From an uncultured Allomuricauda sp. (GTDB lineage: Bacteria > Bacteroidota > Bacteroidia > Flavobacteriales > Flavobacteriaceae), in NCBI GenBank assembly GCA_937911965.1, contig CALDPL010000038.1:1-22542 (forward strand): 22,542 nucleotides of DNA, read 5' to 3'. Positions 15,810-22,542 of the stretch are shown here, piece by piece. How positions within the stretch are numbered: the first letter of the stretch is position 1; every line of letters starts with the position of its first letter. The notes below the pieces were generated by a model. The model was not told where the DNA came from and searched no databases. It saw only the letters and a list, made by a program, of their open reading frames with translations. The translations under genes were made by a program, and so were the position numbers.

Positions 15810-16757
15810 TCAGTCGAATTTCATAAAGGGATACGCCCTTTGAAGATACGCAATTTTTTCCCGAAGCGATGCCGAGAACTTTTTGTGTCCGTCGGAATCC
15901 GGATCCATTGCCCGATGGCCCAAGGCTTTTTGCACCTGCTCCACCTCTGTCATCAAAGGGCTGCAATCCGGGGAGATCCAGACCGATCTGAAGCGCTCCC
16001 AGATATAGTCGATGGCCAGTTCGTTGGGATGGATCATGTCCCGGGCATAAAAGCGATAGTCCCGGAGTTCGTCCATCTGCAGTTCATAGGCCGGAAAATA
16101 GGCCGCCGGACCATGCTTCCCCCGGGCATCCAAAACCTGGTGCAAGGCCCCGATCAGATGGGCCTTGCCCCGTTGGTTTTCCACAAAACCATCCCTGAGG
16201 TGCCGCACCGGGGAAATGGTGAATACGACCTGACAGTCGGGGTTCACCCGTTCCAGTAGGTCCAAGATCCGGTCCAGGGAAGCGGAAATTTCAGAAACGG
16301 ACAACAACTTCTTTTCAAAATCCCTTTGGGGAAGTTTGTGGCAATTGGCCACGGTCATGCCGCTTTTTTGGTGGAGGTAGACCCAGGCCGTTCCCAAGGT
16401 GATGACAAGGTGGGAGGCATCCTCCAGGGCCCTTCGGGTATCCAACAGCCTTTGGTCGAGGAGCTCCAAGAGGGCTTCCCGACTTTGGGCAACGAGTTGG
16501 GAATGGGCATCAAAACAACGCCAGGACCCCTGCTGTTCGAAGACCTCATCCCCGCTGTATTCCAGCTCTTCCACCGCCCGATGCAAGAGCTTTTCCAGGG
16601 CCGGGGGATGAAAGGGGTTGCGTAGGTTTTGGAATTTGAAATATTCCAATTTATCGCCCATATGATCCACAAAACAGGAGCCCAGCAACAGCAACCGACT
16701 TGAATAATCGATCTTCCGTTCCCCCTGTACCAGGGCCATTGAGGTCTGGAGTTTCAT
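15810..16757 (-). CDS. GSCFA domain protein (SGNH-like hydrolase fold)
   Basis: A 315-residue protein of the GSCFA family, linked to the SGNH/GDSL hydrolases. The defining motif appears as [13 protein letters not shown] (G26-V30; alanine replaced by valine), with S27 the presumed nucleophile. A DxxH block, DMIHPN at D240-H243, would supply the rest of a catalytic triad. In between is [14 protein letters not shown], a conserved oxyanion-type segment, and [14 protein letters not shown]. No signal peptide is seen, so it should be cytosolic. The substrate is unknown; esterase or acyl hydrolase is a family-level guess. Its ATG overlaps the TGA of alaS as ATGA and its stop abuts the DUF4230 start, so all three are translationally coupled. 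Confidence 0.88.
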   Translation of the reverse strand: MKLQTSMALVQGERKIDYSSRLLLLGSCFVDHMGDKLEYFKFQNLRNPFHPPALEKLLHRAVEELEYSGDEVFEQQGSWRCFDAHSQLVAQSREALLELLDQRLLDTRRALEDASHLVITLGTAWVYLHQKSGMTVANCHKLPQRDFEKKLLSVSEISASLDRILDLLERVNPDCQVVFTISPVRHLRDGFVENQRGKAHLIGALHQVLDARGKHGPAAYFPAYELQMDELRDYRFYARDMIHPNELAIDYIWERFRSVWISPDCSPLMTEVEQVQKALGHRAMDPDSDGHKKFSASLREKIAYLQRAYPFMKFD

Positions 16758-19369
16758 GGGGAAAGGTACTGTCTTGCCTTATCCAGGGCCGCGGATATGC
16801 CTTCGGGGTCCTTGCCGCCCGCCGTGGCAAAAAAGGCCTGTCCCCCTCCGCCGCCTTGGATGTATTTGCCCAGCTCCCGGACGATCTTGGATGCATCCAG
16901 ACCCCTTTCCGCTACCAGTTCCTTGGAGATATAACAGGACAAAAGGGCCTTCCCTTCGTTCTCGGCCGCCAGCAGTAGGAACACCCGGTCCATCTCGGCC
17001 CCGATCCCGAAGGAAAGGTCCTTGATCCCCGCAGCGTCCAAATCCACTTTTTTGGCCAAAAACTGTATGCCGTCCACCGTTTCCAACTCCCCGATCAGCT
17101 CCTTTTGGAGCCCTTTGGCCCTCTCCCGCCTGAACTGTTCCAATTGCTTTTTCAGGGCGGTGTTCTCCTCTTGCAGCCCGGCCACCGCCTTGACCGGATC
17201 CTGTCCATGGCCAAGAAGGTCCTTGATCTCAAAGAGCAGGCGGTTGTTGGTGAAATAAAAGTCCTTCACGGCATCGGAGGTGATCGCTTCCACCCTGCGG
17301 ATGCCCGCTGCCACCGCCCCTTCCGAGACGATCTTAAAATGCCAGATGTCCGCGGTATTGGCCACATGGGTGCCGCCGCAGAGTTCTATGGACTGTCCAA
17401 AGCGCACGGTGCGTACGGTATCCCCGTACTTTTCCCCGAAAAGGGCCATGGCGCCCTCGGCCTTGGCCTCTTCAATGGGAACGTTCCGCTTTTCCTCCAA
17501 GGGCAGTTTCCCCTCGATGCGGGCATTGACAAATTGCTCCACCTTCCGGAGTTCCTCCACACTGAGTTTGGCAAAGTGTGAGAAGTCGAACCTCAGGTAT
17601 TTTGAATGGACCGCCGAGCCTTTTTGTTCCACATGGGGGCCCAGGATTTCCCTAAGGGCCTGGTGCAATAAATGGGTGGCCGTATGGTTGGCCGTCGTCC
17701 TCCAGCGTTGTTTGGAATCCACTGTGGCCTTGAAGGTGGCCCCGGGCTCCCCGGGCAGGGAATCGGTGAAATGGACAATTTCATTGTTCTCCCTCTTGGT
17801 GTCCACGATATAGGTGACCTCCCCGTTGGGGGCCTCCAGATAGCCCTTGTCCCCGACCTGTCCCCCGGATTCTCCATAGAAAGGGGTCAGGTTGAACACC
17901 AGTTGATATTGCTCCCCTTCCTTTTTTCTGCTGATTTTTCGGTATTTCACCAGTTTTACCTGGGCTTCCAACCGATCGTACCCGATAAATTCCTGCTCGG
18001 AATCCTGCATGAGTACCGTCCAATCCCCCATGGAGACCTGTGAGGCCGATCTGGAGCGCTGCTTTTGTGCCCGAAGCGCTTTTTCAAAACCTTCCATGTC
18101 CAGGGAATGGCCCCTTTCCTCAAGGATCAGGGCGGTCAGGTCTATCGGAAACCCAAAGGTATCGTAGAGTTCAAAGGCACGCTGTCCGTCAATGGTCCCG
18201 CCCTTGGAGGAGGCGATCACCGTATCCAATAGGACCAAACCCTGTTCCAGGGTACTGAGAAAGGAACTTTCCTCTTCCCGGATCACATTCTCTATGAGCT
18301 GGTACTGTTGCTTCAATTCCCCAAAGGCCTCCCCCATCTGTTCCGCCAACACCCGGACCAGCCTGTGGATGAAGGGCTGTTGGGTCCCCAAAAAGGTAAA
18401 GCCGTACCGAATGGCACGCCTGAGGATCCTGCGTATGACATATCCAGCCCCCGTATTGCTGGGCAGTTGGCCATCCGCAATGGAAAAGGCCACGGCCCTG
18501 ACATGGTCGGCCACCACCCGAATGGCAATGTCCGTCTTTTCGTCCGTTCCGTATTTTCGACCGGTGATGATCTCCAGTTCACGGATCAGCGGCCTGAACA
18601 CATCCGTATCGTAATTCGAGTTCTTTCCCTGCAATACCATGCACAGCCTTTCAAAGCCCATCCCGGTATCTATGTGCTTTTCGGGCAGGGGCTCCAAGCT
18701 TCCATCGGCCTTGCGGTTGAACTGCATAAAGACCAGGTTCCAGATTTCCACCACCTGGGGGTGGTCCCGGTTGACCAAGGATGCCCCAGTGACCTCGGCC
18801 TTTTCCTTTGGATCCCGGATATCCACGTGGATCTCGCTGCAGGGACCACAGGGTCCCTGGTCCCCCATCTCCCAAAAGTTGTCCTTTTTGTTTCCCATGA
18901 TGATCTGGGATTCGGGAACGATCTCCTTCCAAAGGTCATAGGCCTCCCGGTCCATTTCCAGACCGTCCTGCGCACTTCCTTCAAAAACGGATACATAGAG
19001 GCTTTCCCTGTCGATCTTATATACTTCGGTAAGCAGTTCCCAGGCCCATTGTATGGCCTCCTTCTTGAAGTAGTCCCCAAAGCTCCAGTTCCCCAACATT
19101 TCGAACATGGTGTGGTGATAGGTATCCTTGCCCACCTCCTCCAGATCGTTGTGTTTTCCACTCACCCTGAGGCATTTCTGGGTATCGGTCACCCTTTTGT
19201 ACTTGGGGACGGTATTGCCCAGGAAATATTCCTTGAACTGGTTCATGCCCGCATTGGTGAACATCAGGCTGGGGTCGTCCTTGACCACCATGGGGGCCGA
19301 GGGGACCACCTGGTGTCCCTTGGTTTTGAAAAACTCTAAAAACTGTGATCTGACGTCCCTGGATTGCAT
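16754..19369 (-). CDS. alaS: Alanyl-tRNA synthetase
   Basis: An 871-residue class II aminoacyl-tRNA synthetase that charges tRNA-Ala, of normal length (E. coli 875). Order of parts: catalytic domain with [20 protein letters not shown] and [18 protein letters not shown] (about 20-120) and [10 protein letters not shown]; the tRNA-recognition middle; the editing domain with zinc-binding [11 protein letters not shown] near residue 560 and CGGTHVANT near 660; and the C-terminal DHHA1 domain with the Gly-rich [14 protein letters not shown] near 850. All catalytic signatures are intact. It heads a minus-strand unit with the GSCFA and DUF4230 genes. It diverges from the M23 peptidase gene, an arrangement I recall from other Flavobacteriaceae. 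Confidence 0.98.
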   Translation of the reverse strand: MQSRDVRSQFLEFFKTKGHQVVPSAPMVVKDDPSLMFTNAGMNQFKEYFLGNTVPKYKRVTDTQKCLRVSGKHNDLEEVGKDTYHHTMFEMLGNWSFGDYFKKEAIQWAWELLTEVYKIDRESLYVSVFEGSAQDGLEMDREAYDLWKEIVPESQIIMGNKKDNFWEMGDQGPCGPCSEIHVDIRDPKEKAEVTGASLVNRDHPQVVEIWNLVFMQFNRKADGSLEPLPEKHIDTGMGFERLCMVLQGKNSNYDTDVFRPLIRELEIITGRKYGTDEKTDIAIRVVADHVRAVAFSIADGQLPSNTGAGYVIRRILRRAIRYGFTFLGTQQPFIHRLVRVLAEQMGEAFGELKQQYQLIENVIREEESSFLSTLEQGLVLLDTVIASSKGGTIDGQRAFELYDTFGFPIDLTALILEERGHSLDMEGFEKALRAQKQRSRSASQVSMGDWTVLMQDSEQEFIGYDRLEAQVKLVKYRKISRKKEGEQYQLVFNLTPFYGESGGQVGDKGYLEAPNGEVTYIVDTKRENNEIVHFTDSLPGEPGATFKATVDSKQRWRTTANHTATHLLHQALREILGPHVEQKGSAVHSKYLRFDFSHFAKLSVEELRKVEQFVNARIEGKLPLEEKRNVPIEEAKAEGAMALFGEKYGDTVRTVRFGQSIELCGGTHVANTADIWHFKIVSEGAVAAGIRRVEAITSDAVKDFYFTNNRLLFEIKDLLGHGQDPVKAVAGLQEENTALKKQLEQFRRERAKGLQKELIGELETVDGIQFLAKKVDLDAAGIKDLSFGIGAEMDRVFLLLAAENEGKALLSCYISKELVAERGLDASKIVRELGKYIQGGGGGQAFFATAGGKDPEGISAALDKARQYLSP

Positions 19370-19419
19370 TGAAATATATAGGGTTTTCTTAAATTTAACA
19401 TTTTAAGCAAAACAATTTT

Positions 19420-19427
19420 TATATTTG
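19420..19427 (+). promoter_or_regulatory. -7 box for M23-MerR-LemA-TPM unit
   Basis: TATATTTG matches TAnnTTTG exactly and lies 47 nt before the M23 ATG at 19475. No clear TTTG is present at the -33 position. The 105-bp divergent region is very AT-rich, as usual for Flavobacteriaceae promoters. Confidence 0.5.
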
Positions 19428-19451
19428 TTTGTTTTGATAAAAAAGAGAGTG

Positions 19452-19459
19452 CAAAAATA
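19452..19459 (-). promoter_or_regulatory. Possible -7 box for alaS unit
   Basis: On the minus strand TATTTTTG (19459-19452) matches TAnnTTTG. The start near 19446 would give alaS a leader of about 77 nt and would make the two divergent transcripts overlap at their 5' ends. A closer candidate, TATATTTC just before the ATG, is one base off and would leave almost no leader. Confidence 0.4.
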
Positions 19460-19474
19460 GGATAAAATCCATTC

Positions 19475-20452
19475 ATGTCTAAAGTTAAGTACTATTACGA
19501 CCCGGATACCCTTTCCTATCGAAAGATCGAGCCGAAGAAGTCCAAGAAATACCGAAATGTGGTTTTGTTCCTGATGGGCTCGGCCCTGTTTGGCTTTCTG
19601 GGACTGGTCGTGCTGATGAATACCCGATGGGTGAACACCCCCAAGGAACTTTCCTTGGATCGGGAGGTCCGAAATTACGAGCTGCAGTTCGAGATCTTGA
19701 ACAAGAAGATGCAGCAAATGGAACAGGTTCTGGGCAATATCGAGGACCGGGACAACAACATCTACCGCCTGTACTTTGAGGCGAACCCCATTCCCGAGGA
19801 ACAGCGAAGGGCCGGTTTTGGCGGGATCAACCGCTACAAATCCCTGGAGGGATTCAACAATTCGGAAATCATCATAAATACCACAAAGCGTCTGGACATC
19901 ATCCAAAAACAGATGGTGATCCAATCCAAATCCCTGGATGAGATCGCAAAATTGGCCGAGGAAAAGGAAAAACTGTTGGCGGCCATCCCGGCCATACAAC
20001 CTGTGAGCAATGAGGATGTCACCCGCATGGCCTCCGGCTACGGTTGGCGGTCCGACCCCTTCACCAAATTCAGAAAAATGCACTGGGGAATGGATTTCAC
20101 GGCCCCCAGGGGCTCTCCGATCTATGCGGCCGGCGACGGCAAGGTCACCCGGGCGGACAACGGCTCCTCCGGTTATGGTAAACACATCAGGATCGACCAT
20201 GGCTACGGCTATATGTCCCTATATGCCCATATGAGCAAATACAATGTGACCCGGGGACAAACGGTCAAAAGGGGCGATCTGATCGGTTTTGTGGGCAATA
20301 CGGGCCGTTCGGAAGCACCCCATTTACACTACGAGGTCTGGAAGGACGGGGAGCGGATCAACCCCATCAACTTCTATTATGGAAGTTTGTCGGCAGAGGA
20401 GTACGAGGAAATGCTCAAATATGCCAATCAGGAGAACCAATCCCTGGATTAA
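19475..20452 (+). CDS. M23 family metallopeptidase (membrane-anchored)
   Basis: A 325-residue peptidoglycan endopeptidase. It has a membrane segment (about 24-46, after a basic cytosolic start), a coiled-coil-like stretch (about 62-90, FEILNKKMQQMEQVLGNI), a linker, and a LytM/M23 domain (about 185-310). All metal-site residues are present: H203 and D207 in MHWGMDFTAPRG, H285 in HLHYEV, and H252 in YAHM as catalytic histidine. It is therefore a probably active Zn enzyme that cleaves stem-peptide cross-links. Coiled-coil M23 proteins with an intact site often act in division or shape control. It is the first gene of a plus-strand unit; the MerR gene starts at the base after its stop. Confidence 0.93.
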   Translation: MSKVKYYYDPDTLSYRKIEPKKSKKYRNVVLFLMGSALFGFLGLVVLMNTRWVNTPKELSLDREVRNYELQFEILNKKMQQMEQVLGNIEDRDNNIYRLYFEANPIPEEQRRAGFGGINRYKSLEGFNNSEIIINTTKRLDIIQKQMVIQSKSLDEIAKLAEEKEKLLAAIPAIQPVSNEDVTRMASGYGWRSDPFTKFRKMHWGMDFTAPRGSPIYAAGDGKVTRADNGSSGYGKHIRIDHGYGYMSLYAHMSKYNVTRGQTVKRGDLIGFVGNTGRSEAPHLHYEVWKDGERINPINFYYGSLSAEEYEEMLKYANQENQSLD

Positions 20453-20782
20453 ATGCACATAGATTTGCCTGAAAAGCGCTATTACGGTATTGGGGAAGTG
20501 GCCAATGCCTTTGGGGTGAACACTTCCCTGATCCGCTTTTGGGAAAAGGAATTCGATGTGCTCCAACCCAAAAAAAATGCCAAGGGAAACCGGAAATTCA
20601 CCCCTGAGGACATAAAAAACCTCCAATTGATCTATCATTTGGTCAAGGAGCGCGGCTTTACCCTGGAAGGGGCCAAGATCCAGCTCAACGGGGAAAAACA
20701 GAAGGCCCTTACCAACTTTGACGTGATCGAGAAGCTCCAAAGGGTGAAGGCGGAACTCATCAAGATCAAGGAACAACTATAA
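20453..20782 (+). CDS. MerR family transcriptional regulator
   Basis: A 109-residue MerR-type DNA-binding protein. The winged helix-turn-helix occupies about residues 8-78 (YYGIGEVANAFGVNTSLIRF, then WEKEFDVLQPKKNAKGNRKF), followed by a coiled-coil dimerisation helix (about 85-109, KLQRVKAELIKIKEQL). It has no cysteines or other effector-binding region, so it does not look like a metal sensor. The ATG directly follows the stop of the M23 gene, implying coupled translation; a 17-nt gap leads to lemA. Its targets are unknown. Confidence 0.92.
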   Translation: MHIDLPEKRYYGIGEVANAFGVNTSLIRFWEKEFDVLQPKKNAKGNRKFTPEDIKNLQLIYHLVKERGFTLEGAKIQLNGEKQKALTNFDVIEKLQRVKAELIKIKEQL

Positions 20783-20799
20783 ACAGAAAAACCAATCGT

Positions 20800-21399
20800 A
20801 TGAAAAAAGGAATCATAGCCCTTGTGGTACTCATAGTCCTGGCGGTCATCCTGGGAGGATGGTACGTGAACACCAACAACAAACTGGTGGACATGAAGGG
20901 ACAGGCCACTAAACAATGGGCCAATGTGGAAAGCTCCTATCAAAGAAGGAGCGATCTGATCGGGAATTTGGTCAAGACCGTACAGGGGGCAGCGGATTTC
21001 GAACGCGGGACCCTCACGGATGTGATCGAGGCCAGGGCCAAGGCCAGCTCGACCACCATCGACCCCAGCAACATCAGTCCAGAGCAGTTGGCAGCCTACC
21101 AAGAGGCCCAAAGCGGCCTCTCCTCTGCCCTGTCCCGGCTTTTGGTGACCGTGGAACGCTATCCCGATCTCAAGGCCAACCAAAACTTCCTGGAACTGCA
21201 ATCCCAATTGGAGGGCACCGAGAACCGGATCAATGTGGAGCGCAACCGCTTCAACGAACTGGCAACACAGTACAACATCAAGATCCAACAGATTCCCACC
21301 AACATCATCGCCTCGTTGGCCAATTTTGATCCCTTGGCCCTGTTCAGTGCCAATCCGGGAGCGGAAAATGCCCCAGAGGTGAACTTTGAATTCAACTGA
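20800..21399 (+). CDS. lemA: LemA family protein
   Basis: A 199-residue LemA-family membrane protein of unknown biochemical role. The N-terminal membrane segment spans about residues 4-23 (IIALVVLIVLAVILGGWYV), and the remainder is helical with the family signatures KQWANVESSYQRRSDLIGNL, LSRLLVTVERYPDLKANQNF, ENRINVERNRFNELATQYN and a C-terminal segment ending APEVNFEFN. The TPM gene begins one base after the stop. LemA with TPM-domain proteins is a widespread gene set in Bacteroidota and other phyla, which suggests a joint membrane function, not yet defined. Confidence 0.95.
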   Translation: MKKGIIALVVLIVLAVILGGWYVNTNNKLVDMKGQATKQWANVESSYQRRSDLIGNLVKTVQGAADFERGTLTDVIEARAKASSTTIDPSNISPEQLAAYQEAQSGLSSALSRLLVTVERYPDLKANQNFLELQSQLEGTENRINVERNRFNELATQYNIKIQQIPTNIIASLANFDPLALFSANPGAENAPEVNFEFN

Positions 21400-21400
21400 T

Positions 21401-21838
21401 ATGTCACAGGTGGAGGACTTTTTGAGTGCAGCTGGGGAAGAGGAGGTCGTTCAGGCCATCATGGCTGCCGAAAAGGACACTTCCGGGGAGATCCGGGTCC
21501 ATCTGGAACCCTCCACGGACCTCGATCATTTCAATCGGGCACAACAACTGTTCCACCTGCTCAAAATGGACAACACCAAACAGGACAATGGGGTATTGCT
21601 GTACGTGGCCGTACAGGACAAAAAGTTTGTGATCTATGGGGGCAGCGGCATTGACCGGGTGGTTCCCAAGGATTTCTGGGAAACGACCAAGGATGTCATA
21701 GCCTCCCATTTCAGGAAAGGAAAATATAAAGAAGGGATCGTGGCGGGCATTGCACGGGCGGGCCAGGAATTGAAGGCCCATTTTCCATGGGACCAAAACG
21801 ATACCAATGAACTGAGCGATGCCATATCCAAAGGGTAG
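21401..21838 (+). CDS. TPM domain protein, no signal peptide
   Basis: A 145-residue TPM-fold protein (Thylakoid/Phosphatase/Membrane family, Psb32-like). The domain spans nearly the full length, with SGEIRVHLEPS, NGVLLYVAVQDKKFVIYGGS and GKYKEGIVAGIARAGQELKA. There is no signal peptide or membrane helix in it, so it may be cytosolic or held to the membrane by a partner. The ATG at 21401 is preferred over 21386, since it follows the LemA stop by one base. The second TPM gene begins 20 nt inside its 3' end. Some plant and bacterial TPM proteins have phosphatase activity; the activity of this one is unknown. Confidence 0.88.
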   Translation: MSQVEDFLSAAGEEEVVQAIMAAEKDTSGEIRVHLEPSTDLDHFNRAQQLFHLLKMDNTKQDNGVLLYVAVQDKKFVIYGGSGIDRVVPKDFWETTKDVIASHFRKGKYKEGIVAGIARAGQELKAHFPWDQNDTNELSDAISKG

Positions 21839-22542
21839 TCTCCTATTGACTTTATTGTGGGCCACCCTGGCTTGGGGGCAATTTACCATTCCCGAAAAAC
21901 CGTCGCTCCAGACCAGTGTTTACGATTACGTGAACCTTTTGTCGGCCCCCCAGGCCAAATCCCTTGAAGAAAAGCTCATCCGCTATTCGGACAGTACCTC
22001 CACCCAGATCGTGGCGGCCATTATAGGCAGTACCCAGGGGGAGGACATCAGCTATCTGGGGGCCCAATGGGGACACAAATGGGGCATTGGACAGGAAGAT
22101 CGGGACAACGGCATCTTGATCCTATTGGCAAGGGACGACCGAAGGATCGCCATCAATACCGGCTATGGGGTGGAGGCCACCATGACCGATCTGATGTCCA
22201 AACGGATCATTGAGTCGGTGATCATCCCCGAGTTCAAAAAAGGGGATTACTACAGCGGGCTCGACAAGGGCTCCGACGCCATATTCAAGGTGCTTACCGG
22301 GGAATTCACCGAGGACCGTTCCCGACAGGGGACCGGCCTACCCTTTGCGGCCCTGTTGCCATTCATCATCTTTGTCGTCATCCTGATCATCCTCTGGAGC
22401 AGCAGGAACAAGGGCGGTGGCAACAGTGGCGGACGAAGGGGCCCGGACATCTGGGACATGATCATCCTCAGCAATATGGGCCGCAGTTCCGGTTCCTCCG
22501 GCGGATTTGGTGGGGGAGGTTTTTCTGGGGGCGGCTTCTCCG
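21819..22542 (+). CDS. TPM domain membrane protein, 3'-truncated by window
   Basis: A protein with at least 241 residues that runs off the right edge. ATG at 21819 starts a signal peptide (MPYPKGSLLLTLLWATLAWG), followed by a TPM domain (about 30-165: SVYDYVNLLSAPQAKSLEEK, DNGILILLARDDRRIAINTG, YGVEATMTDLMSKRIIESVI). A membrane helix (about 182-201, LPFAALLPFIIFVVILIIL) and a Gly/Ser-rich tail (GGFGGGGFSGGG) follow, the normal end of YgcG/TPM membrane proteins, so only a few residues should be missing. The 20-nt overlap with the previous gene, in another frame, points to translational coupling. With LemA and the smaller TPM protein it forms a three-gene set. Confidence 0.9.
   Translation, partial: MPYPKGSLLLTLLWATLAWGQFTIPEKPSLQTSVYDYVNLLSAPQAKSLEEKLIRYSDSTSTQIVAAIIGSTQGEDISYLGAQWGHKWGIGQEDRDNGILILLARDDRRIAINTGYGVEATMTDLMSKRIIESVIIPEFKKGDYYSGLDKGSDAIFKVLTGEFTEDRSRQGTGLPFAALLPFIIFVVILIILWSSRNKGGGNSGGRRGPDIWDMIILSNMGRSSGSSGGFGGGGFSGGGFS

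Noticed and set aside
18308..19339. A 343-codon open frame on the plus strand inside alaS
   Set aside because: It lies wholly within the intact alaS gene, with composition typical of an antisense shadow and no recognisable domain.

Overview
The window looks like chromosomal DNA from a Bacteroidota bacterium of the family Flavobacteriaceae. The evidence is the gene families (HmuY, DUF6607, DUF4230, DUF4136, GSCFA, DUF5522, DUF748, LemA with paired TPM proteins), Bacteroidetes-type promoters (TAnnTTTG -7 boxes, AT-rich start regions, few Shine-Dalgarno sites) and lipoproteins with acidic residues after the lipobox cysteine. By eye the GC content is a little above 50%, which is high for the family (Robiginitalea/Muricauda-like), but the genus cannot be fixed from this sequence alone. 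No rRNA, tRNA, CRISPR array, IS element or phage gene was seen.

Layout. (1) 1-693: the 3' part of a DUF3307 membrane protein gene, broken by a frameshift near 232-235. (2) 750-6122: a likely heme/hemoprotein acquisition locus. A TonB-dependent receptor with the heme-receptor FRxP...His...NPNL signature is followed 6 nt later by a surface lipoprotein that appears to carry two HmuY-like domains. Diverging from the same ~105 bp control region are a DUF6607 protein and an exported FMN-binding (flavinylation-motif) protein. The control region has two opposed promoters and a long inverted repeat. The receptor/HmuY unit ends in a structured 3' segment and a strong intrinsic terminator. (3) 6213-8922: two membrane-anchored AsmA/DUF748-like proteins, with a possible short upstream ORF. 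(4) 8936-12468 on the minus strand: hemL (its own promoter), then a LysM glucosaminidase lipoprotein, a PLP-dependent ACC deaminase/D-cysteine desulfhydrase homologue and a small HExxH membrane protein, packed like an operon. (5) 12563-15215 on the plus strand: a DUF5522 cysteine-rich miniprotein, a DUF4136 lipoprotein with a terminator, and a long aromatic amino acid hydroxylase. (6) 15183-19369 on the minus strand: alaS, a GSCFA protein and a DUF4230 protein, coupled by overlapping or abutting stops and starts. (7) 19475-22542 on the plus strand: an M23 peptidase, a MerR regulator, LemA and two TPM-domain proteins, the last cut by the window edge.

The most interesting part is region 2. The receptor and HmuY-like lipoprotein should capture heme at the surface. 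The divergently transcribed exported flavoprotein suggests an extracytoplasmic redox step tied to heme or iron capture, which is inference from gene order and motifs. The other regions are mostly housekeeping or envelope genes. No clearly new defence or mobile system was found.
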